The notes below the pieces were generated by a model that saw only the letters and a program-made list of their open reading frames with translations, was not told the DNA's origin and made no database searches. A program made the position numbers and the translations under genes. From contig JAAEAF010000351.1 in the NCBI GenBank assembly GCA_011037195.1, forward strand, positions 124,001 through 188,000: a stretch of 64,000 nt of DNA, in the 5' to 3' direction. Within the stretch, counting starts at the first letter, position 1. The number at the start of each line of letters is the position of its first letter. The stretch is from Triatoma infestans (taxonomy: Eukaryota > Arthropoda > Insecta > Hemiptera > Reduviidae). Below, in pieces: positions 21,240 through 32,880 of the stretch.

Positions 21240-24200
21240 TTAGGGCCCCATGCCTCGAGTAAAAATAAAGAAATGGTAAAAGTACATAATAATAATGACC
21301 AGTATTTTGTCTCTGTTTTTAAAAATGTTTTTCTTTGCTGTCTTGTCTATGAAGTCTTTAATTGTTGGCATTTGAGTCCCTTTGGATTTGCTCGTTACGT
21401 ATAAACCACGGTGCTCCCAAGGCGATGGTAGGACTTTATTTTGGAAGGTTTGTAATCTGTACATTGCAGTCTTCGAAGCCCCTATCATACAGAACAAGTC
21501 AGTATAGGTCTCAGTGTAGAGGTATAGAGTAATCTGGAGCATTGCGGTTTAAGTAGCGTCCGTCTGTTAATCAATAAATCAATGGATAGAACGATGTAAG
21601 GGTCTGATTTTAATGTTATGTGCGGAGTCCAAGTGAGTCTTGTTCGAGCTGTAGACCAAGATATTTAGGTGTTTCGTCCTGCTTTTTTCCATTGTATGTT
21701 ATTGTTAATTTCCAGTATTTTTGCTGGTTGTATTCGTCTAAGAGTGAAAATTTTTGCCCGTGTCTTTTGTATGTTGATGTCTAGCTTCCATTTGTGGAAC
21801 CAGTCCGTTATCTGGTCTAGCGAAGTTTGTAAGTGATCTATGGAGTCAATAAGGTTGCGATGTCTTGAAAGGAGGAGAGTGTCGTCTTCGTAACTAGCCA
21901 GAACGGAGGTATTGAATGTAGGTAACGTCGTGTGTGTAAATTGTAAATAGGATGGGGCTAAGAACCGATCCCTGAGGGACCCCGGCATTAATGTTTCGGT
22001 GAGTACTGAGGGCAGAAAATTTACTCTTACCTCAAATGTACGTCCGCTTAGAAATGAAGTCAATATTGCCTGTAAGTAAAGTGGTGCTTGGATGTAGTCT
22101 AGTTTGTAGAGAAATCCGGCGTGCCATACAGTGTCAAATGCGTAACCAACGTCCAATGAGGCAACTGTCGAGTACTGTTTCTGTTCAAATCCGTACACAA
22201 TTTGCTCTATTATTCGTTGTAATTGCTGGGTTGTTGAGAATGATTTTCGGAAGCCAAATTGATGAGAAGGTATTGTTTTACGTTCTGTTCGGTGAGTCTG
22301 CAGTCGCGTATTAGCTTTTCAAAGAGTTTTGAAAGTGTGTTAAGAAGGCTTATTAGTCGGTAGCTGGAGGGAGCGTGTTTTAGAAAACTATTACCACTGC
22401 GTTTTTCCAGCACTTGGGGAAATAACCAATACGCAGGCAGCAGTTGTATAAGTTCGTTAAGTACAATATTCCTTTGTCAGTCAGGTTGTTTATAACTAAG
22501 TTTCGAATTAAGTCGTCTTCTGGTGTTCGTTTGTTAGGGAAAATAGTCTGACTTCTTTTGGAGTGATTAGACATATTACGTATATTGCAGTATGTTGTGC
22601 TCGAGATAAGAAGTTATTACTAGGTGGTCAGTTTGTTGGTTGGTCATGTTTCTCGTCTGGAATGTAGTCCGCAAGCATTTCAGATTTTTCGCGGTCAGAC
22701 ATAGCCTGTTGAAGTTCATTGTTTAGGGCAGAGAGCGGTGTGTACTGTTTTGTAATTTGTTTCGTTACTTTCCAAAGGTCTGAGCTGTTGGACGTAAGTG
22801 TTTTTAGGTATTCCTGGCATCTTTCAATTCTTAGTTGGTGCAGCGCCCATTTAGCTTGTCTCATCAGTCGGTTATAGAGTGTTTCGTGTTCTGGATTCCT
22901 GGTGTGTTGCCAAATTCCTCTGTGTATATTTTTGTCATGGATCAGTTTCAGTATGTCACTGGGGATGTAGCTACGTAAGTGTGGTCTCTGGTCGTTATAT
23001 GGGTGGTATATATATTATGCACTGGTAGATTGTGAGTTAATATGTTCTGTTGTCAAATTCGGGTCAATTTTGATCTTGTTGTCCAGTCCGTTTCTAAAAG
23101 TATCCCCGTCAAATTTACCTGCGATCAACCTTGGGAGAGGCGGCTCACCGTAGAAATTTTCTTGTAGTGTAGCTAGAACGGGGAGATGGTCTGAGTCAAG
23201 GTCCACTAAAACAATCTGGTACAATGGAGTGTTTAAGTTTCGTGTGAGGATAATGTCTAGAATGTCTGGAGAGTAATTTCTTTCGTCAGGTGCATTTACT
23301 AAGATCGCGAGGTCACTAGTAGTCTCGTCCGTTGGCATTGGTAGTTCTGCATCCCCAGATCTTGTGTTTGCTGTTGAGGTCCCCGTACAGCATTGAAGGA
23401 TTGGTTGAAAATATGTACTGAAGGTCTTCTTTCTTGAGATGAAGGTTTGGTTTGAGATAGGTGCAGAGGATGTGAAGCGGTGTTTGTACAGGATAGAGTC
23501 ACAAGCCGACACAGTCGAGAGATTGCAGTCTAAATGGAGGTAGTTCGTTGTGTTTGAGAGTGCTCTTGATGATAATAGCAACGCCGCCTGATGCATGATC
23601 CGTAGGTCTGTCTGCTCTGTAAACTTTATATCCTGAGATTTTAGGTTTGTCGTGGGTAGTTAAATGTTTTTCAGTCAAGTTGGCGATATCAATCTAGTAT
23701 CTTCTCAGGAATTCGTTGAAGGCTGAAGTTTTGGTCTTCAGGCCGTTTGCGTTCCAGCTTAATATTTTTATGTTTCTGATGGATGAATAAGTATGGTTTG
23801 TGATTATTGTTTTGCAGCAGGTTCGTAAATAAGTCTATGAGGAATGAGGTAATTTGCGGAAGGAAGGGCTGAATTATTTGAAGGATAAGATTGCTGAGTG
23901 TCTGGGTGCGTGAATTATCTTCAATTGGTTCTGGACGTAGTTTTGTTTTCCGAATTGTCGCTCCGGTAGCTTCATTAATAACGGTTTCAGATTTTGGTAG
24001 AGGCGGCCATGACTTCGGAGTGTTATCAAATGGGGTTTTGTCTTTAGTTGATTGTTGTTCATGCCTGAGAGGTTGTAATTTAGGTGTAGGTGATGCGGGC
24101 ATTGTCTATAACTACCTGGATGGTCTTCTCCACAGATCACGCACTTTGGTATTTCCAAGGTTTTATATGGGCATTTTGAGAAATGGTGGGCACCTGCGCA

Positions 24201-24680
24201 TTTGACACAATTAGGGTGTAAGTGGCAGAAGTTTTTCGTATGCCCATATCTTTGGCAGGTGGTGGCTACATTGCGGTATTTGCCGTGATTTGTGTTGTGG
24301 TTCGACTGTGATTACTACGTAGCAAAGCCTTTTTAATTGGAAAATTGTTTTTGCGGAGGAAGTATTCTCTATTTCCACAGCAGAAAGGGGAATCGGCTGT
24401 TTGTCTCTGTTGTGAAGGCGGGTGACCTTGTAGCGAGTTCCTCGACAATTTCTTGATCGGTTATGAGTAAGGAACTCCTTGTAATATGACTGGTAGACGC
24501 TTGGTCGAGTCCTCAGGATTTAAAAAAGTGAAAAATTTGAGTTTTGCGTCTGAATAAAATCTGGAAACTGTACGGAAGTCCTCAGATGTACTCAGTTGAA
24601 TTTTGATTTTATTGCTACACTGTTTAATATGGAATTCAGATTTAGTCACATGTTTGATGTATTTTGTAATCATTAGCGCA
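21240..24680 (-). pseudogene. jockey-like LINE, nearly full length, inactivated
   Basis: Read on the minus strand. ORF1 (about 24673-23690, frameshifted) contains three zinc knuckles: CQRYGHTKNFC, CVKCAGAHHFSKC and CVICGEDHPGSYRQC, typical of a jockey nucleocapsid. ORF2 follows: an endonuclease part at 23600-23015 (ending DSDHLPVLATL), a fragment LINE linker (22864-22628), reverse transcriptase fragments at 22574-22210, and 22198-21665 with motif A (SLDVGYAFDTVWHAGFLYKL), a degraded GSVLAP motif, and motif C as SYEDDTLLL instead of the usual YADD. The 3' end (21542-21240) has KTAMYRLQTFQNKVL and TQMPTIKDFIDKTAKK. Multiple frameshifts and the changed active site make it inactive. About 3.4 kb, close to the size expected for a short full-length copy. 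Confidence 0.9.
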
Positions 24681-24790
24681 GCGCCCGCTCTAGAGGTTAC
24701 GTCGCCCCGGACAAAAAGACAAATTGCTGCCCCTTAAGATATATACACTACCGACCAGAAGTTTGGGATCAGTTAAAAAATTGGGTCTTG
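24675..24790 (+). repeat. second copy of the Tc1 left end with its flank
   Basis: The block CGCTCTAGAGGTTACGTCGC, then GACAAAAAGACAAATTGC and CACTACCGACCAGAAGTTTG matches 27822-27930 almost base for base, including about 65 bases before the terminal repeat. No transposase follows here. Confidence 0.7.
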
Positions 24791-25179
24791 AACTATTTCA
24801 CTAGAGTCGAACGTGTCCAATTAAAATTCTTAAAGTTGCTCTTAAATCTGCCACGACAAGTCCCCAATAGTTTCGTTCGCTGGAACTTGAATGACGGTAA
24901 GTGAAAACCAATATTTTTAATAAATCTATAAGATTCTGGCTGAAGCTTTTATCGATGTAAAGCAGCTCACCTCTGAAGATATGCTATAGAAGACTTGTGA
25001 AGCTTTTGGATGGTTCTGACATTCCCTTTAACTGGGTGGCTCTTGTGAGAGAAATGCTTTATTCTATAGGAGTCAGGACGTCTGGGAGGCGCAAGCAAGC
25101 GGTCGTGGTCCCTAGTAACTAAAAAAATCTTTCTCTAAACTGACGTCAATGAAGTACTCAACTCTTCATATAACATCCA

Positions 25180-25625
25180 CTATAGATAGATATGCCCCTT
25201 GGCTAATGGTAGTTCATATATAAATATTAGTGCAATATATTAAAACCAGATTGATAGCTCAAATTAGAGTAGCTTGATCGTCACCCCAGAATTTTTAATA
25301 ATGGAATAGCCCATTTATTTGATTCTAAAAGAGTTGCTTTACTTGTGCGGAGATCCAAAATGATAATGTTATGCACTTTATTTTCGAATGCCCTTATTAT
25401 AAATATTTGAGAAGGAGGTTGTTAAATAGGTATTTGCCTTCACACAGTTCTTATGTTTTTGCTCACTTACTAGATATAGAAAATAAAGAAAAGTTAAACC
25501 ACTTATTTTATTTTATCTCCGAGGCTTTGGAGGAAAGGTATACATAGGTTTGTAAAGGTATTATTTAATACCTACAAGGAGATCCCTCAAACAACTTCCC
25601 TAAAATAATTTGTATAAATGAATAA
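25180..25625 (+). pseudogene. LINE 3'-end fragment
   Basis: One frame at about 25343-25545 reads CAEIQNDNVMHFIFECPYYK followed by YLRRRLLNRYL, ending in a stop. The C-x(n)-H-x(3-4)-C layout and the following Arg/Leu-rich helix are the zinc-finger-like C-terminus of LINE reverse transcriptases. It corresponds to the ends of the elements at 53.2-53.45 kb and 57.6-57.8 kb. The upstream 150 bases are degraded. Confidence 0.65.
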
Positions 25626-25639
25626 AGTCTTTTTAAATC

Positions 25640-27525
25640 ATTGTTATTATCTACTTTATTAATCAAGTATTTAATATTATTTTATTACTTTGAAGAGTAA
25701 TGTTTCTTCTTGTAATGTTTGTATTTTTGGTTCAGCTTTCAGCAGAAATCAATCTCTTGCTATAGTAATGTATAGTTTATTTAGGCAAAAAATAAATAAA
25801 TATTGAATGAAATTTCTCAAGAAATGTTTTAAGATATTGGACCAGCCATTTCAAGAGATTTTGAAGCTGGTTTCAAAAATGTATCAAATACATTATTCAA
25901 TCAAATACCAACAAATGAAATTAGCCCGTAAATTTTATTGACAAGATTTAGATAAAAATTCTTGAACTATATGTTGGTAGTTACACATAAATGCTTATAA
26001 AAATAATTGATTACATTATATGGATGGATGATTATATAGGATGGATTACTGTTTGAAACTATTCTTCAATAGTCTTAAATTTCTCATTTTAAAATTGTAT
26101 GTAAGTTATTACATATGAAAATATTAATATTCGCAGCCCTCTATAGCTTCTAGCTGTAAAACAAATGTATAAAATCTGAACCCTCATCTGAAAAAGAAAG
26201 GGGGGAAAAATATCATATCAAGCATTATTCCAGAAAAATAGCTTGCGCAAGAAAAAAAATAAATAAATATTTGAATTGATAATAAATATTAATATATTCA
26301 TTTATTTCTAGTTTAAAAATTAAGTGTAAGCTTCTTTTTTTTCAATTATAGTGTACATCTAAGTAATTTTTTCAGTTTTTTTGATTTTCTCCATGAAAAC
26401 ACCGACGAATTTTATTAAATTTGGATACTTACTACAAAGTTTGTCGATTACAATTTTGAAAGCTGGAGTAAGAGAAACTTGTGTGAGTGTTTCACACCAG
26501 ATTTTTTTTGTTTTTTAATTAATAAAGTAAAGTAATTAAAATTGGTATATTTGTAGTTATAAACATGGCCACCAGATAACAACACCTACCGAGAAATCAA
26601 TTTTATTTATGGTTATATAGTTTGTCAATAGGTGTCGCTACTTCCAAAGATTTTTTTGGGGACTTCATTACGCTAACTGGATTCCCGTCCCTTCCTTATT
26701 ACATCAGAGGATGGCGCTGTGATCGGGTGGCAAATTTTGGAACTACAGTGCTGTATATCTAGAAGCTTATGCTTTCTAGCGGCAATTATTTGAACTACTA
26801 CAAATCTAAATTAAGTAAGTGCTGTTACCTGGCGGTTAATTCAGAAACGTTAATTTTATTCGTTTTTAATTATTTTTCTTTTTTTATTGCAACTAAAATG
26901 TAAAATTAGTATTTTTTGTTTTTTGTTTTATAAGAATAGTTCTAATTTTTTAGTATAAACTTCATCTACAACAATTACATTCTGAAACAAAAATTTAATA
27001 TTTGTTCCTTATCTCTATCTTTTTTTATGCCTTTTATTAATTATTCAATTATTTGGTAAAGGAGGCTAATTGTGACTCTAAAATTAATTATTTTCTCTCT
27101 TATTAAGTTACATGTATTTACTATATTTAATACCGATTTAAAATATTCTTCCAAATAATTGTGAAGGGTGTTCTATCCTGAGACAAATTGTCCTGCAAAT
27201 TGCCGTCACAAGCATTACTACTTTGCCCTTTGCTTTGAAAGAGAGCTTGCTATATCATACAATGCAATCTTATTTAGGTAAATAGTATAATCCTCATCTC
27301 CATACATTTCTCTGTGACTGTTTTATATCAGATTTCTTGTTCCTAAATCGCGGCAATAGACTAAATAAATTTAGCGATGTCAAATCTAGGCTATGAGGGA
27401 AAATGCAGACGTTGTCGACAGAGCATAATTTTGATTAGGAACATAATTTTTTTCTTGTACAACTTTATTTGAATCTTATTTTTCGCATTGTTTGTCTCAA
27501 AAGTTTTATTTTAGGGACTTCATCA
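25640..27525. other. intergenic, no gene recognised
   Basis: AT-rich. A block at 26477-26530 (GTGAGTGTTTCACACCAGAT) repeats 2132-2162, so degenerate repeats continue here. Confidence 0.4.
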
Positions 27526-27529
27526 GTCA

Positions 27530-27720
27530 TCAGTTATTTTAGTAGTACTTTAGAGAAAAGCATTTTGCTATTGTTCCCCCAGAAAAATCTGGCAAATAGA
27601 AGTGTTAAGAATTTATGTATTCAACGTTTAATGAAAATCGTTGCAGCCAATTTCGAGAAAATCACGAAAAAGTGAAAAAAAAAAAAAATCAGTAAATTCG
27701 CACTATCGGATAGATTTTGC
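27530..27720 (+). repeat. member of dispersed repeat family D
   Basis: Shows TTTAGAGAAAAGCATT, GCTATTGTTCCCCCAGAAA, and AATGAAAATCGTTGCAGCC followed by AATTTCGAGAAAATCACG, matching blocks at 1640-1790 and 61865-62020. The short open frame across it is not a gene. Confidence 0.55.
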
Positions 27721-27892
27721 CATCTGTGCAATCCAAAAAGTAAATTCTGGCGAATTGAATTAATTAACTGGTTTTGTTCTTACTTTGTTTGCAATGTTAA
27801 GCCTTTGCACTTCTATGGCTAGTTGCAGCGCGCTCGCTCTAGTGGTTACGTCGCCTCGAACAAAAAGACAAATTGCGGCCTCTTCATATATA

Positions 27893-29900
27893 TACACTAC
27901 CGATCAGAAGTTTGGGATCAGTAAAAAAATTTAATTATTTACTAAAATTCTTTAAAGAAAAATATAGTTACATTGTAATAAGAATTTTCCAGTAACGTGA
28001 TTTATGCATAATACCTTCCCCATTTAAATGGCACCTTTTAAAATAAATATTTTATTAACATAATATACCTCGAAGGATACCTTTATACGCCCGGACCCCT
28101 TCTGTGGTTGCCCAGGAGTCTCATTCACGCCTCTATCAAGGAATGGATAGAAGACCAGCATCTGCGATGGTGGGAAAGAACGCCAGGGCTGAGGTAGGCT
28201 AAATTCTTTGAGGTAACTACATTCACCAGGGTTCTACTGAGTCATAGCCGAAGAGATATAAGGATAATAGTGGGTCTTCTAAAGGGCATTGCAGGCGGCT
28301 GAATAGGCACATACACCATTTACTACAAGCAGACAACGCGTTATGCCATTTCTGCTGGACCGAGGAGGAAACCCCGGCACATGTCCTTTGTGTGTGGGTC
28401 GGCCTGGTGAGGACAAGGTTTCTTCAACTGGGAACTAGCAATCCCGAAGCCACGAGCTTCATGACGGAGCCACTTTCAGCTTTGCTAGGCCTGATTAAGA
28501 AGGCGAAGGTGAGGGATGTCATACCCAGGGGATCCACAATAGACCTCTCAATGAAGGTCGCAGTGGAATGAGATGTGGCTCGCCCCCATCCAATCTAACA
28601 TAATATACACTTTGCCCTTTGAGAACAATTTACCTCTTGGATTTGTTAGTAATTCACAGAGAATAATTTCTTTCAAATTATTGATTCAGTTTATGGATTA
28701 GGATTTTTTTATTCTATTTAACTTAATTGGGATTATTCACTCCTTGAGCTTCACGGTTTACGAATATATCTTCACGGTTACAAGCATATCTTCACGGTTT
28801 AGGAGAACATCTTATAGTAACGTTGATTTTTCCTCTTTTGAATTAATACAAAATGGTTCTTTAAAAGTTAAAGAACTGAGTGTTGCTACCAGAAGTGCTA
28901 TTTGAACTTTACATAAAAAAAAAAATCAGAACGAAATATAATGGCTGAACTTAAAATTTCAAAAAATGGTGTTCACTGAGCAAATATGGTGATCATGAAA
29001 ATTTACATCGCTCCGGGAGACCAAAATCACCAACCACAGGTCAGGATAAGTTCATTATTTTATGAAATAAAAGAAAAGACGACTCACACCTCCAAAAATC
29101 AGAGGGGAAGTTATTAAAACAAGTTCGAGGCCAATTTCTGTCTCAACTGTTTAAAGGTGACTTCGTCAAGCGAACTTAATGCGAAGAGTTGCAAACAAGA
29201 AGAAACGTTCAGAGTGGGCTTGTTATTACAACCCACAATTTCTTTGTATTCAAAGACTTCACAGTGAAAGGTTGGAGGAACCTTTCATCAGCTCAGAAAA
29301 ACTACATCCACAATACATAATACACACCGTTATGCACAGAGAGGGCTCGGTCATGGTTTGGAGATGTTTTTCACGCTATGGAATAGTGATCTCGCCCGTA
29401 GTGACGGGATAATGATAAAAGAAAATTATTAAAGCATTTTAGAAAATCACGTCTTATCCTGCAGTCAGCGATTGATTGGGGATAAAATCATTATGCAACA
29501 GGACAGTGATCCTAAACATACTTCCAAATTATGTAGACAATACCTTAAGGAAACAGAAGATGAAAAATATGTGTTAATATGGTCTGGCCCTCGCAATCCC
29601 CAGTCTTGAACCCAATTGAAATTTTGTGGGATGAGCCAGATGGAAAAGTTCGTATCAAGTGCCCTAATTCTCCAGATGGTGTGTGGCAGATACTGTACAA
29701 TGTATGGGGTAATATTGAATCCGAAACAATCAATAAATTGATGTTGACTTGAGCAATCTATAATTTTAGTTTTCTTTTAAAGAATTCTCTGAAGAAGGCT
29801 AACGTTTACCAAAATGTAGGATAAATAAAAACCTCGAATTTTGGTAATTTTATTGCATCAGGCCGAGAAGACAACAAGCTCTGTATATATATATCACTTA
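27893..29900 (+). mobile_element. Tc1-family DNA transposon, split by a LINE insertion
   Basis: Begins with a terminal-repeat sequence ACACTACCGATCAGAAGTTT GGGATCAG. Transposase remains in shifting frames run from about 28940 to 29760: RPKSPTTGQDK, SVMVWRCFS (29179-29412), MQQDSDPKHTSKLCRQYL, SPVLNPIEILWDE, VWQILYNVWGNI, the typical DDE blocks of Tc1. Subtracting the 520-base LINE fragment leaves about 1.5 kb, the usual Tc1 size. A clear right terminal repeat is not seen; the end near 29900 is inferred. Confidence 0.8.
28080..28600 (+). pseudogene. LINE 3'-end fragment inserted in a Tc1 transposon
   Basis: In frame pieces: LIHASIKEWIEDQHLRWWER, SRRDIRIIVGLLKG, then 28322-28572 reads NALCHFCWTEEETPAHVLC and LVRTRFLQLGT to a stop. 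These are the C-terminal helix and CCHC-like finger that end many R1/Jockey-clade polymerases. Its composition is far more G/C-rich than the flanks. It falls between the Tc1 terminal repeat (27893) and the Tc1 transposase remains (from 28925). Confidence 0.85.
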
Positions 29901-30229
29901 CTAAAAAAGCAAAGGAGTTCATTGATTACTTACTGAAAGTGCCGCAACTCCATATGCTGGATATACTTACTGCTTACTAAAAACTATCAGTAATTTTCAC
30001 AGCAAAGTTCAAAAAGTTCGTCAGGATCTGAATCAGAAGATAAGAATATAATAGGTGCTTACTTTTGTTTACACAATAAGATTATTCACCGGCAAAATTA
30101 TTAAAGGTGTTTATTTGATATATTTAAGGTACTAACAAGCATATAGACAAAATTTGAGGTGATACACATGACTTTATGACATTTTAGTGGAATTTTCAGA
30201 GTTCTAGATAAAAACACTTGAGTTTTTAG

Positions 30230-30365
30230 ATAGAGAAGTGATCGTTGCAATTTGGGCGAAAAATCGGTTTCTAGCAAACCACTGACGCTGTCTCAATCCG
30301 GAAACTCGAAGTGTTTTCAATGAAAATACCCGCGGAAACCTAAAAGACCATGATACTTAAAAGAT
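30230..30365 (+). repeat. family C repeat, decayed
   Basis: CGTTGCAATTTGGGCGAAAA, then ACTGACGCTGTCTCAATCCG and TTTTCAATGAAAATACCCGC align with the copies at 13.1-13.26 and 15.14-15.27 kb. The core is degenerate here. Confidence 0.45.
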
Positions 30366-30419
30366 AGGCTTAACGTCGTCACGCCTCCGGAAACATATTA
30401 TTATTTGTTTTAAAGTACT

Positions 30420-30640
30420 TTTAGAGTAACATTTTAGAGTAGGGGAAAATACTTTTGGAGACGCATAACATCGCTACGCCATCCCCAGAATTGCACTAGA
30501 ATTTATTTTTCCAGGAAAAAATGGTTCAAGTAAAAGGTGGAGACCTACTTTGTATGTAAAGTATATACATACAAAGTTTAAAGAAAATCATTGAAACCAT
30601 TTTTAAGAAAATTCGGACAAAATGAAAAAATTCATTGTGC
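30420..30640 (+). repeat. member of dispersed repeat family D
   Basis: Contains TTTTGGAGACGCATAACATC, ATTTATTTTTCCAGGAAAAA and GTTTAAAGAAAATCATTGAA followed by TTTTTAAGAAAATTCGG, recognisably the same order of blocks as the copies at 1.6, 2.5, 27.5 and 61.9 kb. Confidence 0.5.
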
Positions 30641-30869
30641 AAACTGTTGCCTTCGGTTAAATGATTTTCTAAACGAAATAATGTTTGATCTTTTTCTTTT
30701 TTTTGTGATTTTCCGTTTTTCATAAACAGAGAGAAGGAGGCCAATTTCGATAATTTCAAAAGATTGCAATACTTCCTTGTACAGCAGTAGGAGAGAATGT
30801 AATAAGTAAATTACAAAAATAAAATAAAAAATAAAAATAATTAAATTAATCAATTGCGCATACATTTAT

Positions 30870-32880
30870 TTTTTAAATGTTTATTAATTTTTCAATACAT
30901 AACATTTCATTGCATTCTATCACAAAATGGTAAGACATATATAAACAAGTGTCTATAATGTATGTACAATTTTTTTTTTTTTTTATTATTTAAATATTTA
31001 TCTCTACTACCAATCTTTTACACGTCATATAAGTATTTTATGAATTATTTCTTTTTTTTTTTCTTTCTCATTAATCACACGTAATAATTATTTTAATACC
31101 GGATTTTTCATTATCCGTGAGCTTATATACTGGACTTGGCACACACATTTAGATGAATTCTTTATGGGGGATATTCTAACTTTAAATAACTCCCAAATTT
31201 ATCTTTAATTTATAGTTTTTTTGTTTTTTTTTTTAATATACAAAAATAATGAAAATTAAATTTTATTTCTTATATTTGGCATATTTCAGTCACTAGTTAT
31301 AAAAAAATTTAAAAAAATTCAAATTACTTTTGTTTTGATAACAATAAACCAAAAAAAAAATATATATTGTACATTATTTGCATTACGTTTTATAAACCAA
31401 GTTTTCAATAAGGCATACTAAAAATATGAATTATATTTTTATTTGATTTTCTCTTTTAAATTGTTTACTACCAAACAAAGATTTTATATATTTTTTAATT
31501 AATTAATTAATTTTTTTTAAATTAAATTGAATGTTTTATTCTTATTATTTTTTTTGTTTTGTTCTAAATCTATATATCAGATTGCCATACACGCATTTAT
31601 TGTGTATTAAGCTCGGATATAAATATCTTGAGTTTATTTCACAACAGTGTATTTTAGTCCATGTGGATTATTTAAAAATCTTATTTATTAAAACTATTAC
31701 TTAAAATTTTTTTTAATTTTTTAAATCAGCGTAAATATTTTTTAGTTTGGACGGTTTTTTTTTTTTTTTTTTTAAATATGTTAAAAGCTTTTCTTTTCAA
31801 CGTTTATATACAAGTTACTCCTTTTATTATTATTTTTTTTTTTAATCAAATTATGATTTATATCTTTTTAAATAGTTATTAAAAACATTTTATTAGCAAA
31901 ATAACTAGTTAATTTGGATGGCTAAGATAACAATAATAAAATGACAATGTGCCATTTTTAATTTTTAAATTATTTTTATTTTTTCTTTAGCTCCACTTTG
32001 GGTTTGATAATTTTTACTTCAGGCACCAATATGGTTAAAATAATTCTTCAATTTTCATTGTTTTTTTTTTGTTTTGTTTTTTGTTTTTGTTTTAAATTAT
32101 TATTATTATATTATAAATAATTTGCAGTAAAGCAAATTTATATTTTGTCCCTAAAAATAGTTTTTTTAATAATCCATAAATTTAGGGATATTTTTTAAGT
32201 AAAAAAAACAATTTTTTTGTCAGGTATTTTTTTTTTTTTACATATTTAAAATTGTATATTTTCAAATTAATTGCTTTAATTCTATTTCTTAATTACATTT
32301 ATATTTAGTTTTTCCTTTTTTTATATATAATATAAATTGACCAATTTTTTTTTTTAATCCAAATTTAAGGTTTTGATTTTGTAAAATTCATTAAACAATC
32401 ATATATAATATAATTTTATTATAATGTATCTAATGTATTTCTAATATGTAAATTATATAATATTTATATAATATAAACATTATTTAAACAAATGTACACA
32501 TTATGGCAATACCATATTTTATTTTGCCAATATATATTCACTTGAAATAATTAAAGACGTCTTTTTTTTTTAAAAACTTATTAGTTAACTTATTTGTATA
32601 CCCTCTAGGAAAAATATTTTCTCCCAAATTTTTTATATCGTATATACAAAGAAAAAACTTACATTTTTTTTTTCAAAATCCATTGAAATTTATTTATAAT
32701 ATCAAACTAAGCACTTACTACTTTATTTTTATACTGAATATACATCAAAACACTTTTGATTATTACGATTTTATTTAAATAAACAACATAGGCAGCTTTA
32801 GATATTATTCTTTACTTTTTTTTTTCTTTTTTTTACTGAATTTAAAACTTCTTCATTTGAGCCTACACAGAATGAAGGAT
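30870..32880 (-). other. probable 3' UTR of the minus-strand membrane-protein gene
   Basis: About 2 kb downstream of the putative stop codon is strongly A/T-rich, with long T tracts on the plus strand, no recognisable transposon and several AATAAA signals in minus sense, including one near 30866-30890. The repeat-type sequence resumes abruptly below about 30.65 kb. I infer a long 3' UTR; transcript data would be needed to place its end. Confidence 0.4.
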
